NCBI RefSeq assembly: GCF_900604385.1 | Contig: NZ_LR027382.1 | Span: forward strand, 3,084,076 to 3,148,075 | Origin: Alistipes megaguti | GTDB lineage: Bacteria > Bacteroidota > Bacteroidia > Bacteroidales > Rikenellaceae | Direction: 5' to 3' | DNA length: 64,000 nt | Part shown: in pieces, positions 40,880-50,236 of the stretch | How positions within the stretch are numbered: position 1 is the first letter of the stretch | Layout: every line of letters starts with the position of its first letter | Translations under genes and position numbers: made by a program | The notes under the pieces: model-generated | Told to the model about the DNA's origin: nothing | Database searches by the model: none | The model's input: the letters and a program-made list of their open reading frames with translations, nothing else

Positions 40880-43849
40880 TCAGAAAAGATTCAACTGTTC
40901 GGGGTCGATCATCTGGTCGGCATCGCCCTTGGGCCGTTCGATCTCAAACTCCACCCCGCCGGCATTCGAGCCCGAAGGCGGAAGCCCCGCATCCGACAGC
41001 GTCGGCACCGGTTTTTCCCCACCGGAGGCTCCGTCGGAGAATTTTCCGGACTTTGAATCAGCCGTTTGAACGTCGTTATCTGAAGTATCCGTCAAGTGAT
41101 CGCCGTCAATCGCCTCATCGTCCGAATGTTCCGGCTCGGGAGCCAGCTCCGGTTCGATCATCCGCAGTGTATCCACCTCGTAAGTGGTCAACCGCTTGCC
41201 CTTGGCGCGATGGCTCTTCACGCCGACAAATTCGTCGACGTCGATCAGATCGGCCGGCCGCGAGGCGTGCGCCCCCTTGTAGGTGATCTCCAGCTTGGCC
41301 CCCGCCCGCTCGGTCACACAGACAAAGCGGTCCTCCGGATCGAGGAACTCCTGCATCTTGTCCGACAACTCGGCCGTGAAGCGTTTCAGATAGTAGTATT
41401 GCTGCTCCTGATCGTAGTAGCAGAGGCTGTAGACCCGGTGGGCCGAATAGCGGCCCACATAGGTCGTATCGTCGGGGAAGTGCTGTCCGAGGTCGTAGCC
41501 CGTAATGTAATACTGGTTCTTGGCCGTCCAGACGATCAGTTTGTCGTCGCCCTTGAACTCGCCCAGCAGGCGGCCCCGGCCGTCGGCATTCAACCTCCGC
41601 ACATCCTCGTCGTACCAGATATCCTGACCGCCCAGCGTCGAGGTGCCCCGCTCCTTGAGGACGATCTTGTGGATGCCGTAACGCGAGAAGAGGTTGCCCT
41701 GGCTCTGGCGGCCCTTGATCGCAAGCGTCGAGAAATCCAGGTCGACAATCACCTTCTTCAGACGCGGACGCGGCTTGAAGTAAACCTTCAGCACCTCGGC
41801 CTCACCATTCGGATTGACAGACATATAGAGAATCTCACTCTTCGGCGTTCCCTTCGTGATGTTGTACTCCTTGTCGCGCGTGATGCCCTTGATGGCGCAG
41901 CGCTTCATCATGATCGGTCCGTTCTTGCCGTCGCGGTAAAGGACGTTGTAGATCGTCCGCTCGTCGTTGCGCTTGAAGATGCCGATGTAGTAGATCCCCT
42001 TGTCGAAGAAGGCCTTCTCACTCACCTTCGTGATGATGTAGCGTCCGTCCTTCGTGAAGACGATCACGTCGTCGATATCCGAGCAGTCGCACACGAACTC
42101 CGCATCCTTCATCGTCTTGCCGATGCCGAAGAAGCCCTCCGCCCGGTCGACGTAAAGTTTGGCGTTCGTCACGGCCACCTTCGTCGCCTCGATCGAGTCG
42201 AATTCGCGCAGCTCCGTGCGCCGTTCGCGCCCCTTGCCGTACTTGTCGCGGATCCGCTCGTACCACGCCACCGCATAGTCGGTCAGATGGTCGAGGTTGT
42301 ATTGCGTCGTCTTGATATCCTCCTCGATCTGGCGGATCTCGTTGTCGGCCTTCTCCGAATCGTAGCGCGAAATGCGGATAAATTTCAGTTCCGTCAGGCG
42401 CTGCACGTCTTCAAGCGTCACTTCACGTCGCAGCTGTTTCTTGAAGGGTTCCAGCCCCTTATCCACGGCCGCATAAGCCTCTTCGCGAGTCTTGCACCCC
42501 TCGATCAGCTGGTAGAGCCTGTTCTCGATGAAGATCCGCTCGAGCGACGCCGCATGCCACGCCTCGTTCAGTTCGCCGAGGCGGATCTGAAGCTCCTGTC
42601 CCAGCAGCGCGCGCGTATGGTCGGCCGAGCGGCGAAGGATCTCCGACACGCCCAGAAAGTGCGGTTTGTCGTCCCAGATGACGCAGGCGTTCGGTGCAAT
42701 CGAGACCTCGCAGTCCGTAAAGGCGTAGAGGGCGTCGATCGTCTTGTCCGACGACTCGTCCGGCGCCACCTGGATGATGATCTCCACCTTGTCGGCCGTA
42801 TTGTCGTCCACCTTGCGGATCTTGATCTTCCCCTTGTCGTTGGCCTTGATGATCGACTCCTTGATCGACTCGGTGGTCGTCGTGTAGGGGATTTCGGTGA
42901 TGGCCAGCGTCCGCTTGTCGATCTTCGAGATCTTCGCTCGCACCTTCACCGTACCGCCCCGCAGACCGTCGTTATAGCGGCTGACGTCGGCCATGCCGCC
43001 GGTCGGAAAGTCCGGGTAGAGCTGGAACTCCCGACCCTGAAGATGGGCGATCGCAGCGTTGATCAGTTCGTTGAAATTGTGCGGCAGGATCTTCGACGCC
43101 AGACCCACGGCAATACCGTCCGAACCCTGCGCCAGCAGCAGCGGGAACTTCACCGGAAGCGTCACCGGCTCCTCCTTGCGGCCGTCGTACGAGAGCATCC
43201 ACTCCGTGGTCTTCTTGTTGAAGACCACATCCAGCGCGAATTTCGACAGCCGCGCCTCGATGTATCGGCCCGCGGCCGCCTCGTCGCCCGTGAGGATGTT
43301 GCCCCAGTTACCCTGGCAGTCGATCAACAGGTCCTTCTGTCCCAGCTGCACCAGCGCATCCTTGATCGAGGCGTCGCCGTGCGGGTGGTACTGCATGGTC
43401 TGGCCCACGAGGTTGGCCACCTTGTTGTAACGGCCGTCGTCGACCACCTTCATGGCGTGAAGAATGCGTCGCTGAACGGGTTTCAGGCCATCCTCGACGT
43501 GTGGTACGGCACGCTCCAGAATCACGTACGAGGCGTAATCCAGAAACCAGTTCTTGTACATGCCCGTCAGTTTGCGCACGTCACCCTCGTCGTGTGTCAG
43601 GCGGTCGAACTTTCCCGGGCGCCGCACTCCGCCGCCCGACGCTCCGTTCGCGGCGGAATCTCCGGCAGCCGTTGCGCCTTCGGCCCCCTCGGCCCCTTCA
43701 GTCGCCTCTGCCCCTTCAGCCCCCTCGGCCCCTTCAGCCCCCTCGGCCTCCTCGTCTGCACCGTAGTCCGATTCGGGCGTCGAGGCATCCTCGTCGAAGG
43801 CCTCCTCCGGAAGCAGCGTCTCGTCGTCTCTATGTTTGTCTCTTGCCAT
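40880..43849 (-). CDS. parC: DNA topoisomerase IV subunit A
   Basis: 989 residues; the cleavage subunit of topoisomerase IV, which separates linked daughter chromosomes. The breakage-reunion domain has VPHVEDGLKPVQRRIL and active-site Tyr196 in AAAGRYIEARLSK. At the quinolone site it reads HPHGDASIKDALVQLG, with Ala160 where E. coli ParC has Ser80 and Asp164 where it has Glu84. The C-terminal part is a pinwheel without the GyrA box. The first ~75 residues are an acidic leader with repeats of Glu-Gly-Ala (about 36-60), encoded by a GC-rich imperfect DNA repeat at about 43670-43750. The last ~100 residues are a Pro/Glu/Asp-rich tail. It follows parE by 6 bases. Confidence 0.96.
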   Translation of the reverse strand: MARDKHRDDETLLPEEAFDEDASTPESDYGADEEAEGAEGAEGAEGAEATEGAEGAEGATAAGDSAANGASGGGVRRPGKFDRLTHDEGDVRKLTGMYKNWFLDYASYVILERAVPHVEDGLKPVQRRILHAMKVVDDGRYNKVANLVGQTMQYHPHGDASIKDALVQLGQKDLLIDCQGNWGNILTGDEAAAGRYIEARLSKFALDVVFNKKTTEWMLSYDGRKEEPVTLPVKFPLLLAQGSDGIAVGLASKILPHNFNELINAAIAHLQGREFQLYPDFPTGGMADVSRYNDGLRGGTVKVRAKISKIDKRTLAITEIPYTTTTESIKESIIKANDKGKIKIRKVDDNTADKVEIIIQVAPDESSDKTIDALYAFTDCEVSIAPNACVIWDDKPHFLGVSEILRRSADHTRALLGQELQIRLGELNEAWHAASLERIFIENRLYQLIEGCKTREEAYAAVDKGLEPFKKQLRREVTLEDVQRLTELKFIRISRYDSEKADNEIRQIEEDIKTTQYNLDHLTDYAVAWYERIRDKYGKGRERRTELREFDSIEATKVAVTNAKLYVDRAEGFFGIGKTMKDAEFVCDCSDIDDVIVFTKDGRYIITKVSEKAFFDKGIYYIGIFKRNDERTIYNVLYRDGKNGPIMMKRCAIKGITRDKEYNITKGTPKSEILYMSVNPNGEAEVLKVYFKPRPRLKKVIVDLDFSTLAIKGRQSQGNLFSRYGIHKIVLKERGTSTLGGQDIWYDEDVRRLNADGRGRLLGEFKGDDKLIVWTAKNQYYITGYDLGQHFPDDTTYVGRYSAHRVYSLCYYDQEQQYYYLKRFTAELSDKMQEFLDPEDRFVCVTERAGAKLEITYKGAHASRPADLIDVDEFVGVKSHRAKGKRLTTYEVDTLRMIEPELAPEPEHSDDEAIDGDHLTDTSDNDVQTADSKSGKFSDGASGGEKPVPTLSDAGLPPSGSNAGGVEFEIERPKGDADQMIDPEQLNLF

Positions 43850-43855
43850 AATTCG

Positions 43856-45742
43856 TCAGTTGATTTTCAGATCCTGCTCCACGAGGTCCTCCTCGATACG
43901 CAGATTGTCGATGATGAAGCCCTGCCGCTCGTAGGTGTTCTTGCCCATGTAGAACTCCAGCAGGTCGTGGATCGGGTCGTCCTTCGTGATGCGCACCATG
44001 TCCAGGCGCATGTTCTCGCCGATGAACTCCCGGAACTCGTCGGGCGAAATCTCGCCAAGACCTTTGAAGCGCGTGATCTCGGCACTCGCACCCAGTTTCG
44101 CAATCGCACGCAGCCGCTCCTCCTCCGAATAGCAGTAGATCGTCTCCTTCTTGTTGCGCACGCGGAACAGCGGCGTCTGCAGCACGAAGAGGTGCCCCTG
44201 ACGGATCACGTCGGGGAAGAACTGCAGGAAGAAGGTCATCATCAGCAGCCGGATGTGCATGCCGTCGACATCGGCATCCGTCGCGATCACCACCTTGTTG
44301 TAGCGCAGATTGTCCATGTCCTCCTCGATATTCAGCGCCGCCTGCAGCAGGTTGAACTCCTCGTTCTCGTAGACCACCTTCTTCGTCAGCCCGAAGCAGT
44401 TGAGCGGCTTGCCGCGCAGCGAGAAGACCGCCTGCGTACGCACGTCGCGGCTCTTGGTGATCGAACCCGACGCCGAATTGCCCTCCGTGATGAAGATCAT
44501 CGACTGCTCGGCCAGTTCGTTCTTGTCCGTGCGGTGGATCTTGCAGTCGCGCAGCTTGCGGTTGTTGAGCGACACTTTCTTGGCCGTTTCGCGCGCCTTC
44601 TTCTGTACGCCCGAGATCGCCTTGCGCTCCTTCTCGTTCTCGACGATCTTCCGCTGCAGGATCTGAGCCGTCTCGGGGTGTTTGTGCAGGTAGTCGTCGA
44701 GGTGTTTGCCCAGAAACTCCATCACGAAGTTGCGGATCGTCGGGCCCGACTTCGACATCTCCTTCGAACCGAGTTTCGTCTTGGTCTGCGACTCGAAGAT
44801 CGGGCTCGAAACCCGGATCGAAATGGCCCCGATGAACGACGTGCGGATGTCCGACTGGTCGTAGTCCTTGTGGTAGAACTCGCGGACGGTCTTGGCAAAG
44901 GCTTCGCGGAAGGCCGCCTGGTGCGTGCCGCCCTGCGTCGTGTACTGTCCGTTAACGAACGAGTAGCAGCTCTCGCCGTAGCCCGTGCCGTGGGTGATGG
45001 CCACCTCGATGTCCTCGCCCGAAAGGTGAATCGGCGGATAGAGCGGCTCCTCGGACATGTTCTCGTTCAGCAGGTCGAGCAGTCCGTTCTTCGAGGCGTA
45101 CGACTTGCCGTTCAGGCGGATCGTCAGTCCCCGGTTCAGGTACGTATAGTTGCGCACCAGCTGCTCGACATACTCCAGATTGTAGCTGTAGGGGCCGAAG
45201 ACCTCCTCGTCGACCCGGAAACGGATCTCCGTGCCGTTCTTCTCCGTGAGGCCGCTCTCCCAGCGGTCGCTCTGTTCGAGGCCCTTCTCGAAATAGACCG
45301 TATGGGCCTCGCCGTCGCGCACCGACCGCGCCCAGAACTGGCTCGAAAGGTAGTTCACCGCCTTGACGCCCACACCGTTCAGACCCACGGTCTTCTTGAA
45401 AGCCGCGCCCTCCTCGTCATCGTCGTACTTGCCGCCCGTATTCATCACGCTCACCGCCGCCGAGAGCGACTTGAGCGGAATGCCGCGCCCGTAGTCGCGC
45501 ACCGTCACCAGACCGTCCGCAACCGTGATGTCGATCTGGTGGCCGAAACCGTTCATGTACTCGTCGATCGAGTTGTCGGTCACCTCCTTGATCAACACGT
45601 AGATACCGTCGTCGGGCTGCGTGCCGTCGCCCAGTTTGCCGATATACATGCCCGGACGCAGCCGCACGTGCTCACGCGGGGTGAGCGTCCGGATCGCGTC
45701 GTCGCCGTAGTTGTTCTGATTCGTATTGAGTAAATCTGCCAT
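43856..45742 (-). CDS. parE: DNA topoisomerase IV subunit B
   Basis: 628 residues; the ATPase subunit of topoisomerase IV. The GHKL ATPase domain has RPGMYIGKLGDGTQPDDGIY, LIKEVTDNSIDEYMNGFG (conserved Glu and Asn) and GLNGVGVKAVNYLSSQF. The transducer is followed by the TOPRIM domain with FITEGNSASGSITKSRD and DADVDGMHIR, the metal-binding acids. The EGNSASGS form, in place of EGDSAGG of GyrB, marks the Bacteroidetes ParE. It is immediately upstream of parC (6 bases) and 3 bases behind plsC, so the order plsC-parE-parC suggests one transcript. Confidence 0.96.
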   Translation of the reverse strand: MADLLNTNQNNYGDDAIRTLTPREHVRLRPGMYIGKLGDGTQPDDGIYVLIKEVTDNSIDEYMNGFGHQIDITVADGLVTVRDYGRGIPLKSLSAAVSVMNTGGKYDDDEEGAAFKKTVGLNGVGVKAVNYLSSQFWARSVRDGEAHTVYFEKGLEQSDRWESGLTEKNGTEIRFRVDEEVFGPYSYNLEYVEQLVRNYTYLNRGLTIRLNGKSYASKNGLLDLLNENMSEEPLYPPIHLSGEDIEVAITHGTGYGESCYSFVNGQYTTQGGTHQAAFREAFAKTVREFYHKDYDQSDIRTSFIGAISIRVSSPIFESQTKTKLGSKEMSKSGPTIRNFVMEFLGKHLDDYLHKHPETAQILQRKIVENEKERKAISGVQKKARETAKKVSLNNRKLRDCKIHRTDKNELAEQSMIFITEGNSASGSITKSRDVRTQAVFSLRGKPLNCFGLTKKVVYENEEFNLLQAALNIEEDMDNLRYNKVVIATDADVDGMHIRLLMMTFFLQFFPDVIRQGHLFVLQTPLFRVRNKKETIYCYSEEERLRAIAKLGASAEITRFKGLGEISPDEFREFIGENMRLDMVRITKDDPIHDLLEFYMGKNTYERQGFIIDNLRIEEDLVEQDLKIN

Positions 45743-45745
45743 AGT

Positions 45746-46474
45746 CTATCGTTTTTGCCGGATCTCGGCCAGCGCCGCGCACATCGAGTCGTGGACCTCC
45801 TCCATCAGTTCGTGCGGGTCCGTCGCCGCCACGCGCTCCGCCGGAATCGGCGGCAGAACCCGGATCGTGATCCGGTTGCCCCAGTTGAAGAGCAGATTCC
45901 GGCGGATCAGCGTCCGCGTGCCGTCCATCACCACCGGCAGGATATCGACCCCGGCCTCACGCGCCAGCGTGAAGGCCCCCGGCTTGAAACGGTGGATCTC
46001 CCCGTCCTTCGAGCGCGTACCCTCGGGGAAGATCGCAATCGACGCCCCGCGCGAGATCCACTCCTTGCCCTGATGGATCATCTGCTCCAGCGCCGCGGTC
46101 GCACGTCCCCGGTTGATGCAGATGTCGCCGTGAAGCACGAGGTACTGCCCGAAGAAGGGAACCTTGAAGACCTCGCGCTTCGATACCCACCGGAAATTGA
46201 GCGGCAGGTAGTACAGCGTCGGAATGTCGATCACCGTGTTGTGGTTGATGACGATCACGTACTGCTTCCGCCGGTCGATCAGCTCACGACCCTCGACCCG
46301 CTGGCGCCAGCGCAACGGGATGAAGAAAAAGATCCGCACCAAAATGCGCGACAGTTCGTGGACCACCCGACGACCCCGGTCGAACGGGTAGCAAACGACC
46401 AGCGCTACGGCCGACAGAATCATGAACACGGTGCACAGCAACACCAGAAATACGTAGTACAATGCGCTCAACAT
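45746..46474 (-). CDS. plsC: 1-acyl-sn-glycerol-3-phosphate acyltransferase
   Basis: 242 residues; adds the second acyl chain to lysophosphatidic acid to make phosphatidic acid, at the inner membrane. One N-terminal transmembrane helix (about 3-28), then acyltransferase motif I NHNTVID (His78, Asp83), motif II region INRGR, and motif III FPEGTRS (149-155). I chose the ATG at 46474 rather than the one at 46537 because a -7 promoter box (46542-46535) lies upstream and transcription starting near 46528 would skip the earlier ATG. The stop is 3 bases from parE, so the genes are probably cotranscribed. Confidence 0.92.
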   Translation of the reverse strand: MLSALYYVFLVLLCTVFMILSAVALVVCYPFDRGRRVVHELSRILVRIFFFIPLRWRQRVEGRELIDRRKQYVIVINHNTVIDIPTLYYLPLNFRWVSKREVFKVPFFGQYLVLHGDICINRGRATAALEQMIHQGKEWISRGASIAIFPEGTRSKDGEIHRFKPGAFTLAREAGVDILPVVMDGTRTLIRRNLLFNWGNRITIRVLPPIPAERVAATDPHELMEEVHDSMCAALAEIRQKR

Positions 46475-46534
46475 AAGGCTCTTGATTTCCGTTCGGGAGG
46501 GCCGCAGAAAAGCGTCCGCAACCCTATCAATCTG

Positions 46535-46542
46535 CAAATTTA
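46535..46542 (-). promoter_or_regulatory. -7 promoter box for plsC and the parE operon
   Basis: TAAATTTG read on the minus strand. It is the only good -7 element before plsC and decides its start codon. No clear -33 element. Confidence 0.55.
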
Positions 46543-46658
46543 GTGATTATTTCCCGGCTTTCCTACCCTACCGCCGATCGTTTTTTCAACATTTTTTCCC
46601 GGGCCTTCCCCTTTTTATATATGTATCCACTTTTTTCAAAAAAAATTAGTACTATGCA

Positions 46659-46690
46659 TTGCAAAGTATAAATATTTTTACATATCTTTG
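46659..46690 (+). promoter_or_regulatory. Promoter of the stand-alone TonB-dependent protein
   Basis: TTG at 46659-46661, 21 bases, TATCTTTG at 46683-46690, in an AT-rich region. Transcription would start near 46697, leaving a leader of about 37 bases to the ATG at 46734; this rules out the upstream frame that reaches 46659. Confidence 0.72.
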
Positions 46691-46733
46691 TGGTGTAAAC
46701 AAATCGGCCTCGTGCCAAAACCCGATACTTCCC

Positions 46734-49130
46734 ATGAAAAAGTGGATCATTTGGATCGTGATGATCATCTGCGCCATTGAGGCTTCGGCCGCCAGACTCT
46801 GCCCGGCTCACGGACGCGTCGTCAATGAACAGGGCAAAGCCATCGAATATGCAACGGTCGTCCTCCTCAGGGAGGGACGCCAGGTGGCCGGCATGGCTAC
46901 CGATGCCGACGGACGATTCCAACTGGAGGCCGCTCCCGGCCAATACGCCCTCCAGATTCAATACCTCGGTTGCGAACCCCTCAAGCAGTTGGTCCGCGTC
47001 GAACAGGACAACGACCTCGGTGAGTTCGTCATGCGGAGCTCCTCGACGCAGATCGAAGGGGTGGTCGTCTCGGCCCAGCTCGTGAGGCGCGAAGCCGACC
47101 GTTTCGTCGTCGACGTGGCAAACGCCCCCGCCGCCATCGGCAAGGACGGCATCGAACTGCTCGAACATGCCCCCGGCGTCTGGATCGACGGCGAAAAGAT
47201 CTCGATCAACGGCAAGAGCGGCTCGAAGGTCTTCGTCAACGACCGCGAGCTGAGGATGGACAACGAACAGCTGCTGACCTATCTGCGCTCGCTGCGCGCC
47301 GAGGAGATCCAGAAGATCGAGGTCGTGCCGGTCACCGGTGCCGACTACGACGCCGATTCCGCCTCCGGCGTCATCCGCATCACCCTCAAAAAACGGCGCG
47401 AAAACGGCCTGAACGGATCCGTCGCCTTCAACACCTCGCAAAGCCGATACATCCACACCTACGACCCCTCGGCCAACATCAACCTCCACTCCGGACGGCT
47501 CGACTTCTACGCCTCGGTGTGGGCCTCGCCCGGCGGCGATACGAAGGCCATCTCCAACGAGAATACCATCTACAGCGGCTCGAACAAGGGGCTTACCGCC
47601 CATTCGGTCAGCCGGAAGGACGACGAAAGTTACGGTGTCAATGCCGGAAGCATCTTCGAACTGGACGAGAAAAACAGCATCGGTGCCGAGTTCTCCTACT
47701 GGCGCGGCAAGTCGGGAGGCCCGAACCAGACCTCGACCGATCTGAGTGACGGCAGCGAGGTGGTCAACACCCGAAGCATCTTCGACAGCCACAGCCTCAA
47801 CAACACCTACGCCGTGACGTTCAACTACCTCCACAAGCTCGACACCCTCGGCTCAACCCTCAAGCTGCTGGCCGACTACACCCACCGCAACTCCGACTCG
47901 GGGAACGACAACTCGAGCCGCATCACCACGGGCAACTCCTTCGTCGACTCGCTCTACCGCGACAACGCCACGAGCATCTACGACGTGGCAACGGCTACGC
48001 TCGCCCTCGAAAAGAGCTTCTCGCCCCGCTGGACGCTGAAGGCCGGTGCCAAGTACACCTTCAACGACATGCGCAACGACGCCCTCTACGAATACCGGAA
48101 AGCCGACGCCTGGCTGCGAAACAACAGGCAGAGCTATACGGTCAACTACACCGAAAACATCGCAGCTCTCTATGCAACCGCTTCGGCCCGGCTCGGACGC
48201 TGGAGCCTCGTGGCCGGTCTGCGCGGCGAGTACACCCACACCCACGGCAAAAGCGGCGGCCTGCGCCAAAACTACTTCTCGCTCTTCCCCAATGCCAACA
48301 TCTCCTATACGCTGGCACCGGAAAAGGGCCACTCGCTCATCCTGCAGTATGCCCGCACGATCGAGCGCCCGCGCTTCTGGTGCCTCAACCCGCAACGCTG
48401 GCAACTCTCCGACTACACCTATCAGAGCGGAAACCCGTCACTCGATCCCGCCTTCCAGCACGACGTGAATCTCACCCTCGTGCTGGCCAACAAATACTCA
48501 CTCACGGGAGGCGTGCAGATCGTTGATGGTGAGATTCAGCAAACGATGCTCTCCGACCCCCAGAACCCCGACATGCTCCACCTCAACTGGGTCAACTTCG
48601 ACGCCACGACCAGCTACTACGCAACGGTCAACCTCCCCTTCCAACCTGCCAAGTGGTGGCAGATGAACCTCAATGGCGTCTACATGTGCCGCGGCCAGCG
48701 CATCGAACAGCACGGTGAGCAGCACTTCTGCAACTGGGTCTTTGCCAATGTTTCGAACACCTTCTCGCTGCCGGCCAAGTTCTACATCGACTGCTCGTAC
48801 TTCTACCAGAGCCGCATCGACCTGGGCAATATCTGGGTGATGCCCAACCACATGCTGCAGGCCGGCATCAAGAAGCGTTTCGGCGAGCGGTTCACCCTCT
48901 CCTTCTCGGTCCGCAACATCCTCGACCAGGACCAGCGGATCGGGGCCAGCGGCGACAACGAGGACTTTGTCCGCATGATGCACATCAGTCAGGCGTGGGG
49001 CAAGATTCAGTTCCGATTCGGCGTGACGTGGAATTTCCAGAGCGGAAAGGCCTTCCGAAAACGGGCCGTCGAGGCGGCATCCGCCGAGGACCGGGAGCGG
49101 CTCTCGAAAGGGTCCGGGACCGGATTCTGA
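46734..49130 (+). CDS. TonB-dependent outer-membrane barrel protein (OMP_b-brl_3 type)
   Basis: 798 residues. Signal peptide about 1-20 (ends IEASAA), then a CarboxypepD_reg-like domain (GRVVNEQGKAIEYATVVLL, about 25-100), a plug (VLPVTGADYDADSASGVIRI-like segment, residues ~195-220) and a large beta-barrel of the PF14905 type with many alternating aromatic strands (RNILDQDQRIGASG near the end). It ends WNFQSGKAFRKRA without the classical C-terminal aromatic residue, because a short polar tail of about 20 residues is added. It is monocistronic with no SusD partner, so it is not a SusC. Substrate or role is unknown; some relatives take part in iron or peptide uptake. Confidence 0.88.
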   Translation: MKKWIIWIVMIICAIEASAARLCPAHGRVVNEQGKAIEYATVVLLREGRQVAGMATDADGRFQLEAAPGQYALQIQYLGCEPLKQLVRVEQDNDLGEFVMRSSSTQIEGVVVSAQLVRREADRFVVDVANAPAAIGKDGIELLEHAPGVWIDGEKISINGKSGSKVFVNDRELRMDNEQLLTYLRSLRAEEIQKIEVVPVTGADYDADSASGVIRITLKKRRENGLNGSVAFNTSQSRYIHTYDPSANINLHSGRLDFYASVWASPGGDTKAISNENTIYSGSNKGLTAHSVSRKDDESYGVNAGSIFELDEKNSIGAEFSYWRGKSGGPNQTSTDLSDGSEVVNTRSIFDSHSLNNTYAVTFNYLHKLDTLGSTLKLLADYTHRNSDSGNDNSSRITTGNSFVDSLYRDNATSIYDVATATLALEKSFSPRWTLKAGAKYTFNDMRNDALYEYRKADAWLRNNRQSYTVNYTENIAALYATASARLGRWSLVAGLRGEYTHTHGKSGGLRQNYFSLFPNANISYTLAPEKGHSLILQYARTIERPRFWCLNPQRWQLSDYTYQSGNPSLDPAFQHDVNLTLVLANKYSLTGGVQIVDGEIQQTMLSDPQNPDMLHLNWVNFDATTSYYATVNLPFQPAKWWQMNLNGVYMCRGQRIEQHGEQHFCNWVFANVSNTFSLPAKFYIDCSYFYQSRIDLGNIWVMPNHMLQAGIKKRFGERFTLSFSVRNILDQDQRIGASGDNEDFVRMMHISQAWGKIQFRFGVTWNFQSGKAFRKRAVEAASAEDRERLSKGSGTGF

Positions 49131-49176
49131 CCCCAAACGAAAACGGCCCGGCAAAGGGCTCCGGGAGGAAATGGTA

Positions 49177-49216
49177 AAAAAAACCGTCGGAAGAATGTTC
49201 TTCCGACGGTTTTTTA
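49177..49216. terminator. Rho-independent terminator, bidirectional
   Basis: AACCGTCGGAAGA, loop ATGT, TCTTCCGACGGTT with runs of A before and T after. It lies between the convergent TonB-dependent protein (+) and the EamA exporter (-) and can serve both. Confidence 0.92.
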
Positions 49217-49233
49217 CGACAGAGAGGGAGGGG

Positions 49234-50235
49234 TCAGATGGATCCATGCCGGTAGTGGCGAGGGTGCGGCAGCGGAAGGCGCCGCGCCCAGCGGTGGGCC
49301 CACCGCGGCAGGTGCGGACGCCGCATCCAGTGGGCCAGATGGGTCACCGCGTTGGGGACCGGAAGCGACTGTCCGGCGATGATCAGCGTCACGGCCACCA
49401 GAATCAGCACCACCCCCACGCCGATCCGCAGTGTAAAGGCCTCCCCGAAGACCACGACACCGAAAAACAGCGCCGTGACGGGCTCCAGCGCCCCGAGAAT
49501 CGCCGTCGGGGTCGAGCCGATGCGGCGGATCGCCCCGGCCATCGTCACCAGCGAAATAATCGTCGGAAAAAGCGCCAGCGATATGGCATTCACCCACAGC
49601 AGCAACGTGGGGATGGCCTGCAGGTCGGCGCATCCGCGAAGCCGGACCACGTAGACCAGCGACCCGAATACCAGACAGTAGAAGGTGAGCTTCTCGGTCG
49701 GCAGATTCCGCAGCGACGAGCGGTTGATCGCCACGATATAGATCGCATAGGAGAGCGCCGAAAGGAAGACCAGCAGGACACCCGTCAAGTTGAGCGTCGT
49801 ACCGTCACCGCCCTTGTAGAGCAGCGAGATGCCCGTGCAGGCCAGCACGATCGACAGCACCGTGGAGACGGTGACCCGCTCGTGAAACCCCACGGCCATG
49901 ATGACGGCCACCATCACCGGATAGACAAACAGAATGGTCGAGGCAATGCCCGCATCCATCAGGTTGTAGCTCTCGAAGAGCAGTAGCGACGAGGCCGAAA
50001 AAAGGAGGCCCATCACCGCCAGCGGCACGATGTCGCGCCGGTTCAGGGCAAACGACTGCCGCCGGAAGAGCATCAGCGCACCCAGCATCACGACCGCCAG
50101 CACATACCGATAGAACAAAACCGAATCGGCCCCCATTCCTGCACCGTAGAGTGGCAGCGCAAAGAGCGGATTCAGGCCGTAGCTGGCAGCGGCTATCGCT
50201 CCCAGCACATAGCCGCGCGTACGTTCGCTGAGCAT
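49234..50235 (-). CDS. EamA/DMT-family exporter
   Basis: Inner-membrane protein of 333 residues with about ten transmembrane helices in two EamA repeats (about 5-145 and 155-295). The second repeat has the typical IGSTPTAILGALEPVTALFFGVVVFGE. Family members export amino acids and other metabolites; substrate not predictable. The C-terminal ~35 residues are an odd His/Arg/Trp-rich tail (RRPHLPRWAHRWARRLPLPH), probably cytoplasmic. It begins one base after the lemA stop, so the two are translated from one message. Confidence 0.92.
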   Translation of the reverse strand: MLSERTRGYVLGAIAAASYGLNPLFALPLYGAGMGADSVLFYRYVLAVVMLGALMLFRRQSFALNRRDIVPLAVMGLLFSASSLLLFESYNLMDAGIASTILFVYPVMVAVIMAVGFHERVTVSTVLSIVLACTGISLLYKGGDGTTLNLTGVLLVFLSALSYAIYIVAINRSSLRNLPTEKLTFYCLVFGSLVYVVRLRGCADLQAIPTLLLWVNAISLALFPTIISLVTMAGAIRRIGSTPTAILGALEPVTALFFGVVVFGEAFTLRIGVGVVLILVAVTLIIAGQSLPVPNAVTHLAHWMRRPHLPRWAHRWARRLPLPHPRHYRHGSI

Positions 50236-50236
50236 C

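Noticed and set aside
41096..45733. A 1545-codon open frame opposite parC and parE
   Set aside because: It is the mirror of two certain genes in GC-rich DNA, where the complementary frame rarely meets stop codons. Its product is a Leu/Val/Arg/His-rich string with no domain.
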